This document shows positions 31,710 to 41,300 of a stretch of 47,038 bases of DNA, piece by piece. Each line of letters opens with the position of its first letter. Within the stretch, counting starts at the first letter, position 1. A program made the position numbers and the translations under genes. The notes beneath the pieces are model-generated. The model saw only the letters and a list, made by a program, of their open reading frames with translations. It had not been told where the DNA came from and did no database searches. Origin of the DNA: B16-G9 sp964400655 (GTDB taxonomy: Bacteria > Bacteroidota > Bacteroidia > Bacteroidales > F082); contig CAYNVN010000155.1 in assembly GCA_964400655.1 (NCBI GenBank), positions 1 to 47,038 of the forward strand, given 5' to 3'.

Positions 31710-32345
31710 ATGGAAAAGCAAAACCTTAACAATTCCTTAAGGGAAACGGTAGATGAAATGAAAGGATATCTTGATCTTCAGATCAAGTATCAAAAAATGC
31801 AGGCAGCAAAAAAGACGGGTAAGCTCTCGTCTTTTTCTGCCCTTTTTCTAATTCTGTTTGCCATTGCAACCAGCTTTACCCTTTTCTTTTCATTTGCTTT
31901 TGTATGGTGGTATTCCGATGGTATTACCTCCAAAATGTATGAAGGTTATCTTATTATTGCAGGTTTTTACGCAGTATTGGCCATTATCACCATTATTTTC
32001 AGAAAACAGTTATTGTTCAACCCCATCCTAAAACTGTTAACCGATATCTTTTTTGAAGACGACAGCGATAAAGATGGCGATGAAACGATAGAAAAAGTCA
32101 ATTTAAAAGATGAAGAATCTTTTAATAAAATACTGATTGAAGAAAAAGAAAAAATTAAGGAAAAAGAGGAGCTTATACAGGTAAAATTCAAAGAGATTGA
32201 AAAAGAATTCACCTTTATCAATTTGGTTAAGATGGCGGCAGGCAGCATGATGAACACGTATATTACCACCGCCACCGTTGCAAAACTTGCGTTTAAAACC
32301 ATTAGCAACCTAAAACGAAAAAAGAAGAAACAGATTAAAAAATAA
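31710..32345 (+). CDS. Two-helix membrane protein (holin-superfamily-like), function unknown
   Basis: A 211-residue protein with two close membrane helices at about 43-70 (SALFLILFAIATSFTLFFSFAFVWWY) and 79-96 (YLIIAGFYAVLAIITIIF), a charged coiled-coil middle (about 130-165, rich in Lys/Glu) and a basic tail (KRKKKKQIKK). The size and helix pair resemble the phage-holin 3_6 family that in bacteria accompanies YtxH-like genes, but this is a weak match and nothing suggests lysis. It starts 5 bases after the YtxH gene and ends at a strong terminator shared with frr. Confidence 0.7.
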   Translation: MEKQNLNNSLRETVDEMKGYLDLQIKYQKMQAAKKTGKLSSFSALFLILFAIATSFTLFFSFAFVWWYSDGITSKMYEGYLIIAGFYAVLAIITIIFRKQLLFNPILKLLTDIFFEDDSDKDGDETIEKVNLKDEESFNKILIEEKEKIKEKEELIQVKFKEIEKEFTFINLVKMAAGSMMNTYITTATVAKLAFKTISNLKRKKKKQIKK

Positions 32346-32355
32346 TACCATCAAT

Positions 32356-32386
32356 AAAAAAAGCGGAAATAATTTCCGCTTTTTTT
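32356..32386. terminator. Bidirectional rho-independent terminator
   Basis: A perfect palindrome (AGCGGAAAT-a-ATTTCCGCT) flanked by an A run on the left and a T run on the right works in both directions. It lies between the end of the two-helix membrane gene and the stop codon of frr at 32388, which nearly touches it. Confidence 0.92.
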
Positions 32387-32387
32387 A

Positions 32388-32951
32388 TTACACCGTTAAA
32401 ATATCTTTTTCCTTTAGCTCAAGCAGCTTGTCAATTTTTTCAATATACTTATCCGTTAGTTTCTGAACTTCATCCAAACCGTGTTTTACCTCATCTTCCG
32501 CCAATCCGTCTTTTTCAAGTTTTTTTAACTCATCATTCGCCTTGCGCCGGTCATTCCTCACTCCTATCCTTGTATCTTCGGCAACGGTTTTTGCCTGTTT
32601 TACCAAATCGTGACGACGCTCTTCGGTCAACGGCGGAACATTAATGCGCAATATTTCGCCTTCGTTGGAAGGATTAAAACCGAGATTGGCATTTAATATG
32701 GCCTTTTCAATTTCGTGAATGGTACTCTTATCAAAAGGCTGAACAATTATCTGACGGGCATCGGGAGTATTAATGCTTGAGGTTTGTTCAATGGGAGTAG
32801 GCACCCCGTAAAAGTCAACCAAAATACCCCGCAACATGGCAGGATTTGCTTTTCCGGCCCGTATCTTTGAAAATTCATGTTCAAGATGCTTAATGGCGTG
32901 TTGCATGGTCTCTTCCGCTTCTTCCAAAACTAAAATTACATCGTCAGTCAT
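32388..32951 (-). CDS. frr: Ribosome recycling factor
   Basis: A 187-residue RRF: EHEFSKIRAGKANPAML near residue 25, VDFYGVPTPIEQTSSINTPDARQI, and the C-terminal LTEERRHDLVKQAK..RIGVRNDRRKANDELKK block. With EF-G it splits post-termination ribosomes. ATG at 32951. It has its own promoter at 32974-33002. The usual neighbour pyrH is upstream but separated by a glycosyltransferase gene. Confidence 0.97.
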   Translation of the reverse strand: MTDDVILVLEEAEETMQHAIKHLEHEFSKIRAGKANPAMLRGILVDFYGVPTPIEQTSSINTPDARQIIVQPFDKSTIHEIEKAILNANLGFNPSNEGEILRINVPPLTEERRHDLVKQAKTVAEDTRIGVRNDRRKANDELKKLEKDGLAEDEVKHGLDEVQKLTDKYIEKIDKLLELKEKDILTV

Positions 32952-32973
32952 AGCTCATATTTTTAAGGTTACG

Positions 32974-33002
32974 CAAATATAATATTTTAGTCGTAAGACA
33001 AA
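32974..33002 (-). promoter_or_regulatory. Promoter of frr (TTTG-N17-TATATTTG)
   Basis: On the minus strand TTTG (33002-32999) and TATATTTG (32981-32974) are 17 bases apart, within the Bacteroidota range, and 22 bases before the frr ATG. Confidence 0.65.
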
Positions 33003-33011
33003 AAAATTAAA

Positions 33012-34883
33012 TCAACGAATATTTTCAAACAATCCGTTCTCCACCGGGTCAACGCGGGTTAAAAAAACGCTCATGTTTTTCACCATTATTTCCGAATCAT
33101 CCTTTTTCCATATATAGAACTTAATCAGACTGTTTTCGGGGATTTTCGGCAAATCTCCCAATCTCAAAGAAGCCGTTACATAATAGTTGTTGTTTTTAAT
33201 AAAAAAGCTGTTTAAATATGCACCCGACCAATAAAACGGATTATCAGCAGTGTCGCGCCAGTCAATTACCAGCATTGCATCACCCACCACCGAATCGCTA
33301 CCGATCTGTAGCTGAACATTAATTACATCCCATTTATTTAACGAAACCGAATCGGGCCATATTTTTATCGCCTTACCGTATTTATTCTTACTAAAAACCT
33401 TAAATGCTTCCCTCTCTTTTAACAAACTCCGTTTAACTTCAGCACTGCCCGTAAAAGGCTCTTTTGCCAGCACCCAATATTCCGAATTAAACATCGACAT
33501 CTGCTCAACAACCAAAGGGTACTCCGTTTTCACGGTTTCAAGATACTCCGGCGGAGCATGGTCGGCCCAGCCGAAAAGCACAACATCTGCACCACGAGAT
33601 TTTAGATATTTGATAACGTCAGCAGGGGTTTTTTCCCGTTCTGTTTTAAAATAATCAGGAGATGTTCCGTATTTTTCAAAATAGTAATCAAACATACGGG
33701 TATCGGGCGATTGAAGTACAATCGCCACCTTTTTATCATCATATTTATTAAGATCGGAAATTACCCTTGCAGGAATTTGATCAAATCCCTGTTTGTACAT
33801 AATCCGGTAATGCAACCGCTCATAAACAAGGGTAAAAACACCTGTAATCAGTATCAACGACAAAGCAACAATGAGGGTACCTTTGGGCAGCCTGTTGAAA
33901 AACGAAAAAAACGCCATCAAAAGAAACGGAAAAACAAACAACAGGGTTGAATACTGAATAATCGGACTTCGCCATACAGAATAAAAATAGGCCGTTAAAA
34001 AGGTTATCAAAAACCAGAAAAAGCCAATCAACCGAAACCTGTTTAACGCACTGCCGTTGTTAAAGTATTTTACCGAAAGATATGTGGTAATTGCCAGCAC
34101 AGTGAACAGAAACCATTGCGAGTAATGAAAAACATACCGAAAATATTGAATCAGGAAATCGGGTTTGGGAGGCCCCAGCCACCCGCCTATATCCCCTCTG
34201 CCAAGCTGGGCTGTAAAAACAGGTATTCCCGGAATAAAAAGTATCAAAACGGCCAAACCGGCCAACAGGTAATATTTCAGTTTGATTCCCCTAACAAAAA
34301 ATAATCCCGTAGCTCCAACCAACAGATTAAAAAAGAGGGTAAAGGCATGAATGTAACTGTTAACCGCCATAAAAACCACAAACCAAATCCACGATGAAGT
34401 TTTCGGAAATTCATCAAACACCACTTTGGTCCAGAACCAAACCGTTAGCAGCGAAAAAAACAATCCCGGTTCGTAGGGCCGTGCCAGCTGACTGTAAAAA
34501 ATATTATACTGTGTAACCGCCATTATCAAAGCGGTAAAGAGTGCCGTATTTTCATTGAACCATCGCCGGGCGACCTTCCACGACAAATAAACCGAACCAA
34601 CACCCAACAAAGCAAACGGAAACTTCAGCAACGGTTCGGAAAGCCCGAAAAGCCTAATCCATAAATAGATAAATATCTGCACGCCGGCAGGATGGGTATC
34701 GTTTTGTTTTACCCCGATTTGAATTACTTCGGAAAGCGAATCGTACCGTGTTCTGAATATTGCACTAAACTCATCGTGCATAAAGGGAATGGAACCAAAG
34801 TCCCAAAAACGTAAAAAGGCTGCAATTATCAAAATAATGACAACCAGCAACCTTTCTCCGGTTATGTTAATTTTTTTCAGCAA
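33012..34883 (-). CDS. PMT/ArnT-type membrane glycosyltransferase
   Basis: A 623-residue protein with about eleven membrane helices in the first 380 residues and a soluble C-terminal part. The first periplasmic loop has the acidic D-E pair expected at the active site of GT-C enzymes (SIPFMHDEFSAIF, about 32-44), followed by THPAGVQIF. These enzymes transfer a sugar from a polyprenyl-phosphate carrier to a lipid or protein on the outer face of the inner membrane. The acceptor is unknown. The frame opens with TTG at 34883, since an in-frame stop lies four codons upstream and the next Met is at residue 35. It sits 12 bases after pyrH, so it was inserted into the pyrH-frr pair. Confidence 0.85.
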   Translation of the reverse strand: MLKKINITGERLLVVIILIIAAFLRFWDFGSIPFMHDEFSAIFRTRYDSLSEVIQIGVKQNDTHPAGVQIFIYLWIRLFGLSEPLLKFPFALLGVGSVYLSWKVARRWFNENTALFTALIMAVTQYNIFYSQLARPYEPGLFFSLLTVWFWTKVVFDEFPKTSSWIWFVVFMAVNSYIHAFTLFFNLLVGATGLFFVRGIKLKYYLLAGLAVLILFIPGIPVFTAQLGRGDIGGWLGPPKPDFLIQYFRYVFHYSQWFLFTVLAITTYLSVKYFNNGSALNRFRLIGFFWFLITFLTAYFYSVWRSPIIQYSTLLFVFPFLLMAFFSFFNRLPKGTLIVALSLILITGVFTLVYERLHYRIMYKQGFDQIPARVISDLNKYDDKKVAIVLQSPDTRMFDYYFEKYGTSPDYFKTEREKTPADVIKYLKSRGADVVLFGWADHAPPEYLETVKTEYPLVVEQMSMFNSEYWVLAKEPFTGSAEVKRSLLKEREAFKVFSKNKYGKAIKIWPDSVSLNKWDVINVQLQIGSDSVVGDAMLVIDWRDTADNPFYWSGAYLNSFFIKNNNYYVTASLRLGDLPKIPENSLIKFYIWKKDDSEIMVKNMSVFLTRVDPVENGLFENIR

Positions 34884-34895
34884 AGCTGATTAATA

Positions 34896-35603
34896 TTAAT
34901 TGGACACCACAGTACCGATACTTTCCCCATTAACCACTTTCAGCAGATTTCCCTTTGTATTCATATCAAAAACCAAAATGGGCATGTTGTTTTCGCGGCA
35001 CAGGGTAAAGGCGGTCATATCCATTATCTTCAGCTGTTTTTGGTAAGCTTCGTCAAAGGTAAGTTTATCATATTTAACGGCATTGGGGTCTTTTTCGGGA
35101 TCGGCGGTATAAACGCCATCCACACGAGTACCTTTCAGCAGCACATCAGCATGAATTTCAACGGCACGCAACGCCGAAGCCGAATCGGTGGTAAAAAACG
35201 GATTGCCCGTTCCGCCCGAAATAATCACCACTTTTCCTTCGTTCAGGTTATCAATAGCTTTCCTGCCGCTGGTACTTTCGGCAATGGGGTCGATATTAAG
35301 GCCCGAAAGCAGTTTGGTTGCCACTCCCTGTTTTTCCAGCTCGGCCTGCAGGGCCATGGAGTTAATTACAGTAGCGAGCATACCCATGTAATCGCCCTGA
35401 ACCCTGTCGAATCCTTCAGCGGCCCCCTGAAGTCCGCGGAAAATATTACCCCCGCCAATAACAATGGCCACCTGAACGCCGCCGGTAACCACCTCTTTTA
35501 TCTGTTCGCAATAAACCGCTAAGGTTGCCGGATCGATGCCGTAATTTTTACTTCCCATCAGGGCTTCGCCGCTAAGTTTTAACAGGACTCGTTTATATTT
35601 CAT
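34896..35603 (-). CDS. pyrH: UMP kinase
   Basis: A 235-residue UMP kinase of the bacterial amino-acid-kinase type: KYKRVLLKLSGEALMG at the N-terminus, IVIGGGNIFRG, then DYMGMLATVINSMALQ and the C-terminal GTRVDGVYTADPEKDPNAVKYDKLTFDEA segment. It makes UDP from UMP, the committed step to pyrimidine nucleotides and sugar-nucleotide pools. ATG at 35603. Together with frr it marks a core housekeeping region; rpsB-tsf, its usual partners upstream, are replaced by the patatin-type gene. Confidence 0.97.
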   Translation of the reverse strand: MKYKRVLLKLSGEALMGSKNYGIDPATLAVYCEQIKEVVTGGVQVAIVIGGGNIFRGLQGAAEGFDRVQGDYMGMLATVINSMALQAELEKQGVATKLLSGLNIDPIAESTSGRKAIDNLNEGKVVIISGGTGNPFFTTDSASALRAVEIHADVLLKGTRVDGVYTADPEKDPNAVKYDKLTFDEAYQKQLKIMDMTAFTLCRENNMPILVFDMNTKGNLLKVVNGESIGTVVSN

Positions 35604-35671
35604 CTGTATTAAATTTTATTTTAGGCCCGAAAGTTATAGTACTTCCGGCAAACAATCTCATTTATTACCAA

Positions 35672-37912
35672 TCAAAACCAAAAGCCAAGTGTTACAAAGC
35701 CTGCAAGTCCCGAAACATTCGATCCCATAGCAGTGATTTCAATCGGCCCGATAAAGCTGTCGTAAGCAGCAGTAATAGCATATCCCGCCATAATTTCAGT
35801 ATCATCCATCAGATCATCAAAATCCCATGCGATAACGCCAAAATCGGTTCTTCCTATCAGATATAATTTTTTATATATATTATATTGCAGCCTCAATCTT
35901 CCAATTCCGGTAACATGCCCGAACTCCTGAATAAACTTTGTTCCCGCAAAAGGAACAATATTATCCTCAAACTGGAAATTATTAAATCCTCCGATTCCGA
36001 AAAAGTGATTAAACGGCGGCATCTTTTTATTGAATGTATAACCTGCAAAGAGACCCGGTCTGAAAACAAGCTTTCTTTTTTTATCCACGGCAATATTCCC
36101 TTCAAAATTCACAAAAAGAATGGTAGCATTGTCAAACACCTCGCTCGACCAGTTTTTCGACAGAGGTAAAATATACTCGACTCTGCTTTTGAACAAGGTA
36201 CCTTTAGTAGCATAGCTGGCCCTGTCGCGAGTATCAAAATTAAATTCTCCAAACAGGGTTAAATAACTATTAAATCCGGTAAACGGCTCATATAGCGAAT
36301 CGTACACATTTTGATTCATGGCAAAGTACTCGTAATCAACACCAAATCTCAGGTTATACTGATTTAAAAATGTATTGCTTGCAAAAGCCGAAAATTTATA
36401 GTTGGTAAAAGAAAGTTCATTTGATTGAATATCTCCGTCATAATCACCAAAATCGAAACCATAGAAATCGGTAGCGACACCAAAACCGGGTTTAGGTCCC
36501 CGGTCCATAACAAACATGGAACGTAACCGGTTTGAGTTTCCAAGCTGCATGTTCAGATACATTTTTGAACCCCTGATAAGAACATTCCGAAACATCGCAT
36601 TAACGAGTAGTGCACCGCCATAATCCGTATCATAATGGATACCGGCAGCCAATTCTCCCACTCCTGTTTCTTTAACATGAATAACCACATTCACTTTATC
36701 ATCGCCCACATCCTGAAGTTCATATTTTACATGTTTAAAGAACCCTGATCCAAACATCTGGTTAACGATTGATTCGAGTTTATCAACCGATATTTTTTCA
36801 CCTTTTACCGAAGCAAAAAGGTTATGAAAATATTTTGCGGGAACTTTTTTATTACCTACAATTTCGATACTACTAACAAAAACCGAATCGAGCGGTTTAC
36901 CGTTAAATTCATTTACAGGCACATATTTCAATTCGTTTAACGAATCTGCTAATGCTTTCAACTCGTCATAATGCGCTCGCGCGGTTCGTTCACCGATGGC
37001 GATAATGGAATCGTAATCGTTAAAACTCATCATATTATACGAACCCATATCAAAATGGATATAGAGGTCGGTATTGGCAAGATTGATTTTATTGGCACGT
37101 TCGGCATGATATCCGGTTATCTGCATGATTACATCGGTAACCGTACTTAATTGTTTTATATCGTGTGCAAGCCCCATTTGAACATCACCTCCAATTACGA
37201 AGCTTACTCCTTTATTTTTCATATCCATTACAGGGAAATTATTTACCACACCCCCGTCAACAAGATATTTATCGCCATATTTAACCGGATTAAAATAACC
37301 GGGAATGGACATACTTGCGCGTATGGCATGCACCATACTACCGGTATCAAGCAAAACGGCATTACCTGTAAACAGGTCGGTAGCAATACAAAAAAAAGGA
37401 ACCGGTAATTTACTAAAGTCTCTTGTTTTATAATTAGAAGCAAAGAACCTGTTTAAAAGCAGGTCAACATTTTGCCCCTCCGACAATGAAGACATTAAAG
37501 AGACAGCCCGTTTTTCCTTATCAATAGGGAGGGCAATTACCAATTTATTTCCCATCTCTTTATCAATAAACGGCACATACTTACGGTCAACATCATCCGA
37601 CATCACTTTATCCCAGTCCTGTGCTCTAACAATAGCCGTTAAGGTATCAGGATCGTACCCAGCCGCATAAAAACCGGCCATAATGCTGCCTATACTGGTT
37701 CCTGCTACGTAATCGATGTGAAGGCCTACCTCTTTCAGCACCTTAAATAAACCGATATAGGCAAAACCCTTGGCACCCCCTCCGCTTAAAACCAAACCTA
37801 CTTTTGGACGCTTCCCTTTATTTTTAACAGCTGCCGGAGCCGGCGCTTGCGCATGAACAAAAAACGGAAACATGAATAAAACGACGAACAGAAAAGTATA
37901 ATATTTCTTCAT
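35672..37912 (-). CDS. Patatin-like phospholipase with POTRA and BamA-type outer-membrane barrel
   Basis: A 746-residue exported protein. After a signal peptide (about 1-22) comes a patatin domain with the oxyanion loop GGGAKGF (44-50), the nucleophile motif G-T-S73-I-G and the catalytic Asp in D219-G-G. A POTRA-like domain follows (about 350-425, VSSIEIVGNKKVPAKYFHNLF..), then a C-terminal 16-strand-type beta-barrel to the final aromatic WF. This is the layout of the type Vd protein PlpD, where the barrel carries the lipase domain. It is expected in the outer membrane, and whether the lipase faces out or into the periplasm is open. It lies 27 bases downstream of a lipoprotein gene and 68 upstream of pyrH. 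Confidence 0.9.
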   Translation of the reverse strand: MKKYYTFLFVVLFMFPFFVHAQAPAPAAVKNKGKRPKVGLVLSGGGAKGFAYIGLFKVLKEVGLHIDYVAGTSIGSIMAGFYAAGYDPDTLTAIVRAQDWDKVMSDDVDRKYVPFIDKEMGNKLVIALPIDKEKRAVSLMSSLSEGQNVDLLLNRFFASNYKTRDFSKLPVPFFCIATDLFTGNAVLLDTGSMVHAIRASMSIPGYFNPVKYGDKYLVDGGVVNNFPVMDMKNKGVSFVIGGDVQMGLAHDIKQLSTVTDVIMQITGYHAERANKINLANTDLYIHFDMGSYNMMSFNDYDSIIAIGERTARAHYDELKALADSLNELKYVPVNEFNGKPLDSVFVSSIEIVGNKKVPAKYFHNLFASVKGEKISVDKLESIVNQMFGSGFFKHVKYELQDVGDDKVNVVIHVKETGVGELAAGIHYDTDYGGALLVNAMFRNVLIRGSKMYLNMQLGNSNRLRSMFVMDRGPKPGFGVATDFYGFDFGDYDGDIQSNELSFTNYKFSAFASNTFLNQYNLRFGVDYEYFAMNQNVYDSLYEPFTGFNSYLTLFGEFNFDTRDRASYATKGTLFKSRVEYILPLSKNWSSEVFDNATILFVNFEGNIAVDKKRKLVFRPGLFAGYTFNKKMPPFNHFFGIGGFNNFQFEDNIVPFAGTKFIQEFGHVTGIGRLRLQYNIYKKLYLIGRTDFGVIAWDFDDLMDDTEIMAGYAITAAYDSFIGPIEITAMGSNVSGLAGFVTLGFWF

Positions 37913-37939
37913 AAGCTATTTTATTAATGAACACCAGAC

Positions 37940-38371
37940 TCAAAACTTCGGCTCAAAATCGTTATAGGAATCCTGTTGCTTTACCAAACCACAATAAAAA
38001 TCCTTCAGTTCGGTATAATTATTATTGTTGGCAACAAAATAATACCAAACACCGCTTCTGAGAGCCAGCGTTTCGGTGCTGTTGATTCCCTTTTTATCAC
38101 CTTCGGGATTTTGAATAAAAAAGGTTGCTTTGGAATCGCCAAGATTGGAAATGGCCCAAACCGAACTGTCGGCAAACATTACCGAAGCAATTCTGTCGCC
38201 CGTTTGAGATATATCGAAATATATCTTAAACTCGTCGGGCGGGTTTTGAATGGGTTCGCGATAGGAAAAAACATTCTCGGGCGGAGGCGATGTAGATTTA
38301 TTACAGTTAAAGGCAGTAAGCGATATCATTACAACAATAACAATAGTAATTATTTTAAAGTAGTTATTCAT
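37940..38371 (-). CDS. Small lipoprotein, function unknown
   Basis: A 143-residue lipoprotein with a hydrophobic signal helix and lipobox LTAFNC (C23), followed by a flexible STSPPPEN linker. The rest is a small predominantly beta domain (YFDISQTGDRIASVMFADSSVWAISNLGDSKATFFIQNP) with no recognised family. It starts 22 bases after the secA stop and ends 27 bases before the patatin gene, so it is probably part of the same transcript. A structural or accessory role for the patatin-barrel protein is possible but speculative. Confidence 0.75.
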   Translation of the reverse strand: MNNYFKIITIVIVVMISLTAFNCNKSTSPPPENVFSYREPIQNPPDEFKIYFDISQTGDRIASVMFADSSVWAISNLGDSKATFFIQNPEGDKKGINSTETLALRSGVWYYFVANNNNYTELKDFYCGLVKQQDSYNDFEPKF

Positions 38372-38393
38372 AAATTATAAGTTTTGGATAAAA

Positions 38394-41300
38394 TTAAGCA
38401 TTTTTTCCGTGACAGTTTTTATATTTTTTTCCGCTTCCACACGGACAGGGGTCGTTTCTTCCCACTTTCTTTTCAACTTTAACGGGTTGAGTTTTTACCT
38501 GTTCGGCTGCCTGGGTATCGCTGTGCGCTTGCGAAAGCAGGTCGCCACGCTCCTCTTTCATTTGCGAACGGTCAAGGCCGCGCGGGATTTTGGCTTCCTG
38601 CAACACTCCCTGATTTTGAATAAAAATATCGGCTTTAATCAGGAAGGAAACCACATCTTTATTGATCTTCTGAATCATTTTTTTAAACAGTTCAAACGAT
38701 TCAAATTTATAGATCAGCAACGGGTCTTTTTGTTCGTACGAAGCATTTTGAACCGACTGTTTCAAATCATCCAGCTCACGCAGGTGCTCTTTCCAGGCAT
38801 CATCAATGGTTGCCAGCACAATGCTTTTTTCGAAAGCCAGCGGAATTTCCCTTCCCTCGCTTTCCACCGATTTTTTTAAGTTGGCAATAACCTGCATCTC
38901 CTTATTACCGTCGGAAAAGGGAATGGCAATGTTTTCGTACTGCTTTTGATTTTCATACACATCTTTTACCACCGGCAGGGTATTGCGCATTAACCGGTCG
39001 CGCTTTTCGGTATATTCTTTATAAACCTTTTCAAAAAGCTCATCCGTTAGTTTTTCTACCGGAGTCTGTAAAAAGGTTTGCTCGTCGAACGGCGACTCGG
39101 TGGCAAGTGTTTTATAAAGCTCCAGTTTAAAGTTCTCGTAGTCGCTAATACTTTGGTATTCATCAACAATTTGCTCGCACAAATCGTAAATCATATTGGC
39201 CACATCCACGGCAAGGCGTTCGCCAAACAGGGCATGCCGGCGTTTTTTATAAATCACCTCACGCTGCGAGTTCATCACATCGTCGTATTCCAGCAGTTTT
39301 TTACGGATTCCGAAGTTGTTTTCTTCAACTTTACGCTGGGCACGTTCAATGGATTTGGTAATCATGCTGTGTTGGATCACCTCACCCTCTTTAAGTCCCA
39401 GCTTATCCATCAGTCCGGCAATACGACCCGAACCGAACATACGCATCAGGTCATCTTCCAGCGAGACATAAAACTGTGAGCTTCCGGGATCACCCTGTCG
39501 TCCGGCACGTCCGCGCAGCTGACGGTCAACACGCCGCGATTCGTGTCTTTCGGTACCAATGATGGCCAAACCGCCGGCCTCTTTAACGCCCTCACCAAGT
39601 TTAATATCGGTACCACGACCCGCCATATTGGTGGCAATGGTTACCGTACCGGCTTCACCGGCTTCCTTAACAATTTGGGCCTCACGCTGGTGCAGCTTGG
39701 CATTTAACACATTATGTTTAAGATGTTTCCGGTTTAACATGCGGCTTAACAGTTCCGATGTTTCAACCGATGTTGTACCTACCAGTACGGGGCGGCCGTT
39801 GTTAACAAGCTCCTCAATTTCATCAATTACGGCATTGTATTTTTCGCGCTTTGTTTTATAGATCAAATCTTCACGGTCATCGCGAATTACCGGTTTATTG
39901 GTAGGTATTTCAACCACATCCAGTTTATAAATATCCCAAAGCTCGCCCGCTTCGGTAATGGCCGTACCGGTCATCCCCGACAGCTTTTTGTACATTCTGA
40001 AATAGTTTTGCAGGGTAATGGTGGCATAAGTTTGCGTGGCGGCCTCCACTTTTACGTTTTCCTTGGCTTCGATGGCCTGGTGCAATCCATCGGAATAACG
40101 ACGGCCCTCCATCACACGGCCCGTTTGTTCATCCACGATTTTGATCTTGTTATCCATGATCACATATTCCACATCTTTTTCAAACAACGTGTATGCTTTT
40201 AAAAGCTGAATAACGGTATGAACACGTTCCGATTTCATGGAATAATCTTTTATCAGCTCACTCTTTTTCTCAAGTTTTTCTTTTTCATCAAGCTCCTGTG
40301 CTTCGAGGGCATTGATCTCTTCGGCAATATTGGGAAGGATAAAAAAGTTGCTGTCGTTGTACGAGCTTGATAACAGGTCGATACCTTTTTCGGTGATATC
40401 TACCGAATTGTGCTGCTCTTCGATAACAAAATAGAGTTCATCGTTGATGATGTGCATGTTTTTGGCCTGCTCCTGCAGATAAAAACTTTCGGTTTTTTGC
40501 ATCAGTGCTTTATTTCCCTCTTCCGAAAGCAGTTTTATCAAAGCCTTGTTTTTCGGCAAACCGTGATAGGCACGAAGCAACAACTCTCCGGCTTTTTTCA
40601 TATTGTCGGAATTGGTTCTGTCCTGCAACAGTTTTTTGGCATCGGCAATAATGTGGGTTACCAGTGTTTTTTGGGCATTGTAAAGTTTCTGCACATCGGC
40701 CTTAAGATTATCGAACTCCTGATTATCTCCTTTTGGTGTCGGCCCCGAAATAATAAGCGGAGTACGGGCATCATCAATCAACACGGAGTCAACCTCATCC
40801 ACAATGGCGTAGTTGTGTATGCGCTGCACCATTTCGTCAGGGTTGGATGTCATATTGTCACGCAGGTAATCGAAACCAAACTCATTGTTGGTACCATAGG
40901 TGATATCGGCAAGGTAAGCATTGCGGCGATCCTGTGTGTTGGGTTGGTGTTTATCGATGCAGTCAACTTTTAAGCCGTGAAACATAAAGAGCATGCCCAT
41001 CCATTCGGCATCACGTTTTGCAAGGTAGTCGTTAACGGTAACCAGATGCACACCTTTTCCGGGCAGGGCATTCAGATATACGGGCAGCGTAGCCACAAGT
41101 GTTTTTCCTTCACCGGTAGCCATCTCGGCAATTTTCCCCTGATGCAAAACAATACCACCGATCAGCTGCACATCGTAATGAACCATATCCCACGAAATCA
41201 TGTTGCCGCCGGCCATCCACTGTTTTTTATAATGTGCCTTACCGTCTTTTATATAAACATTGTCCATTTTTGAAGCAAGTTCACCGTCGAACTCATTGGC

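Noticed and set aside
30239..32345. Prophage lysis cassette suggested by the holin-like protein
   Set aside because: No other phage gene is present and the neighbours are AI-2E and YtxH-like proteins, which are chromosomal stress or transport families.
38409..41273. Long plus-strand frames (up to 187 codons) opposite secA
   Set aside because: They are antisense shadows of a highly conserved gene, with Phe/His/Ile-rich translations typical of reversed codons.
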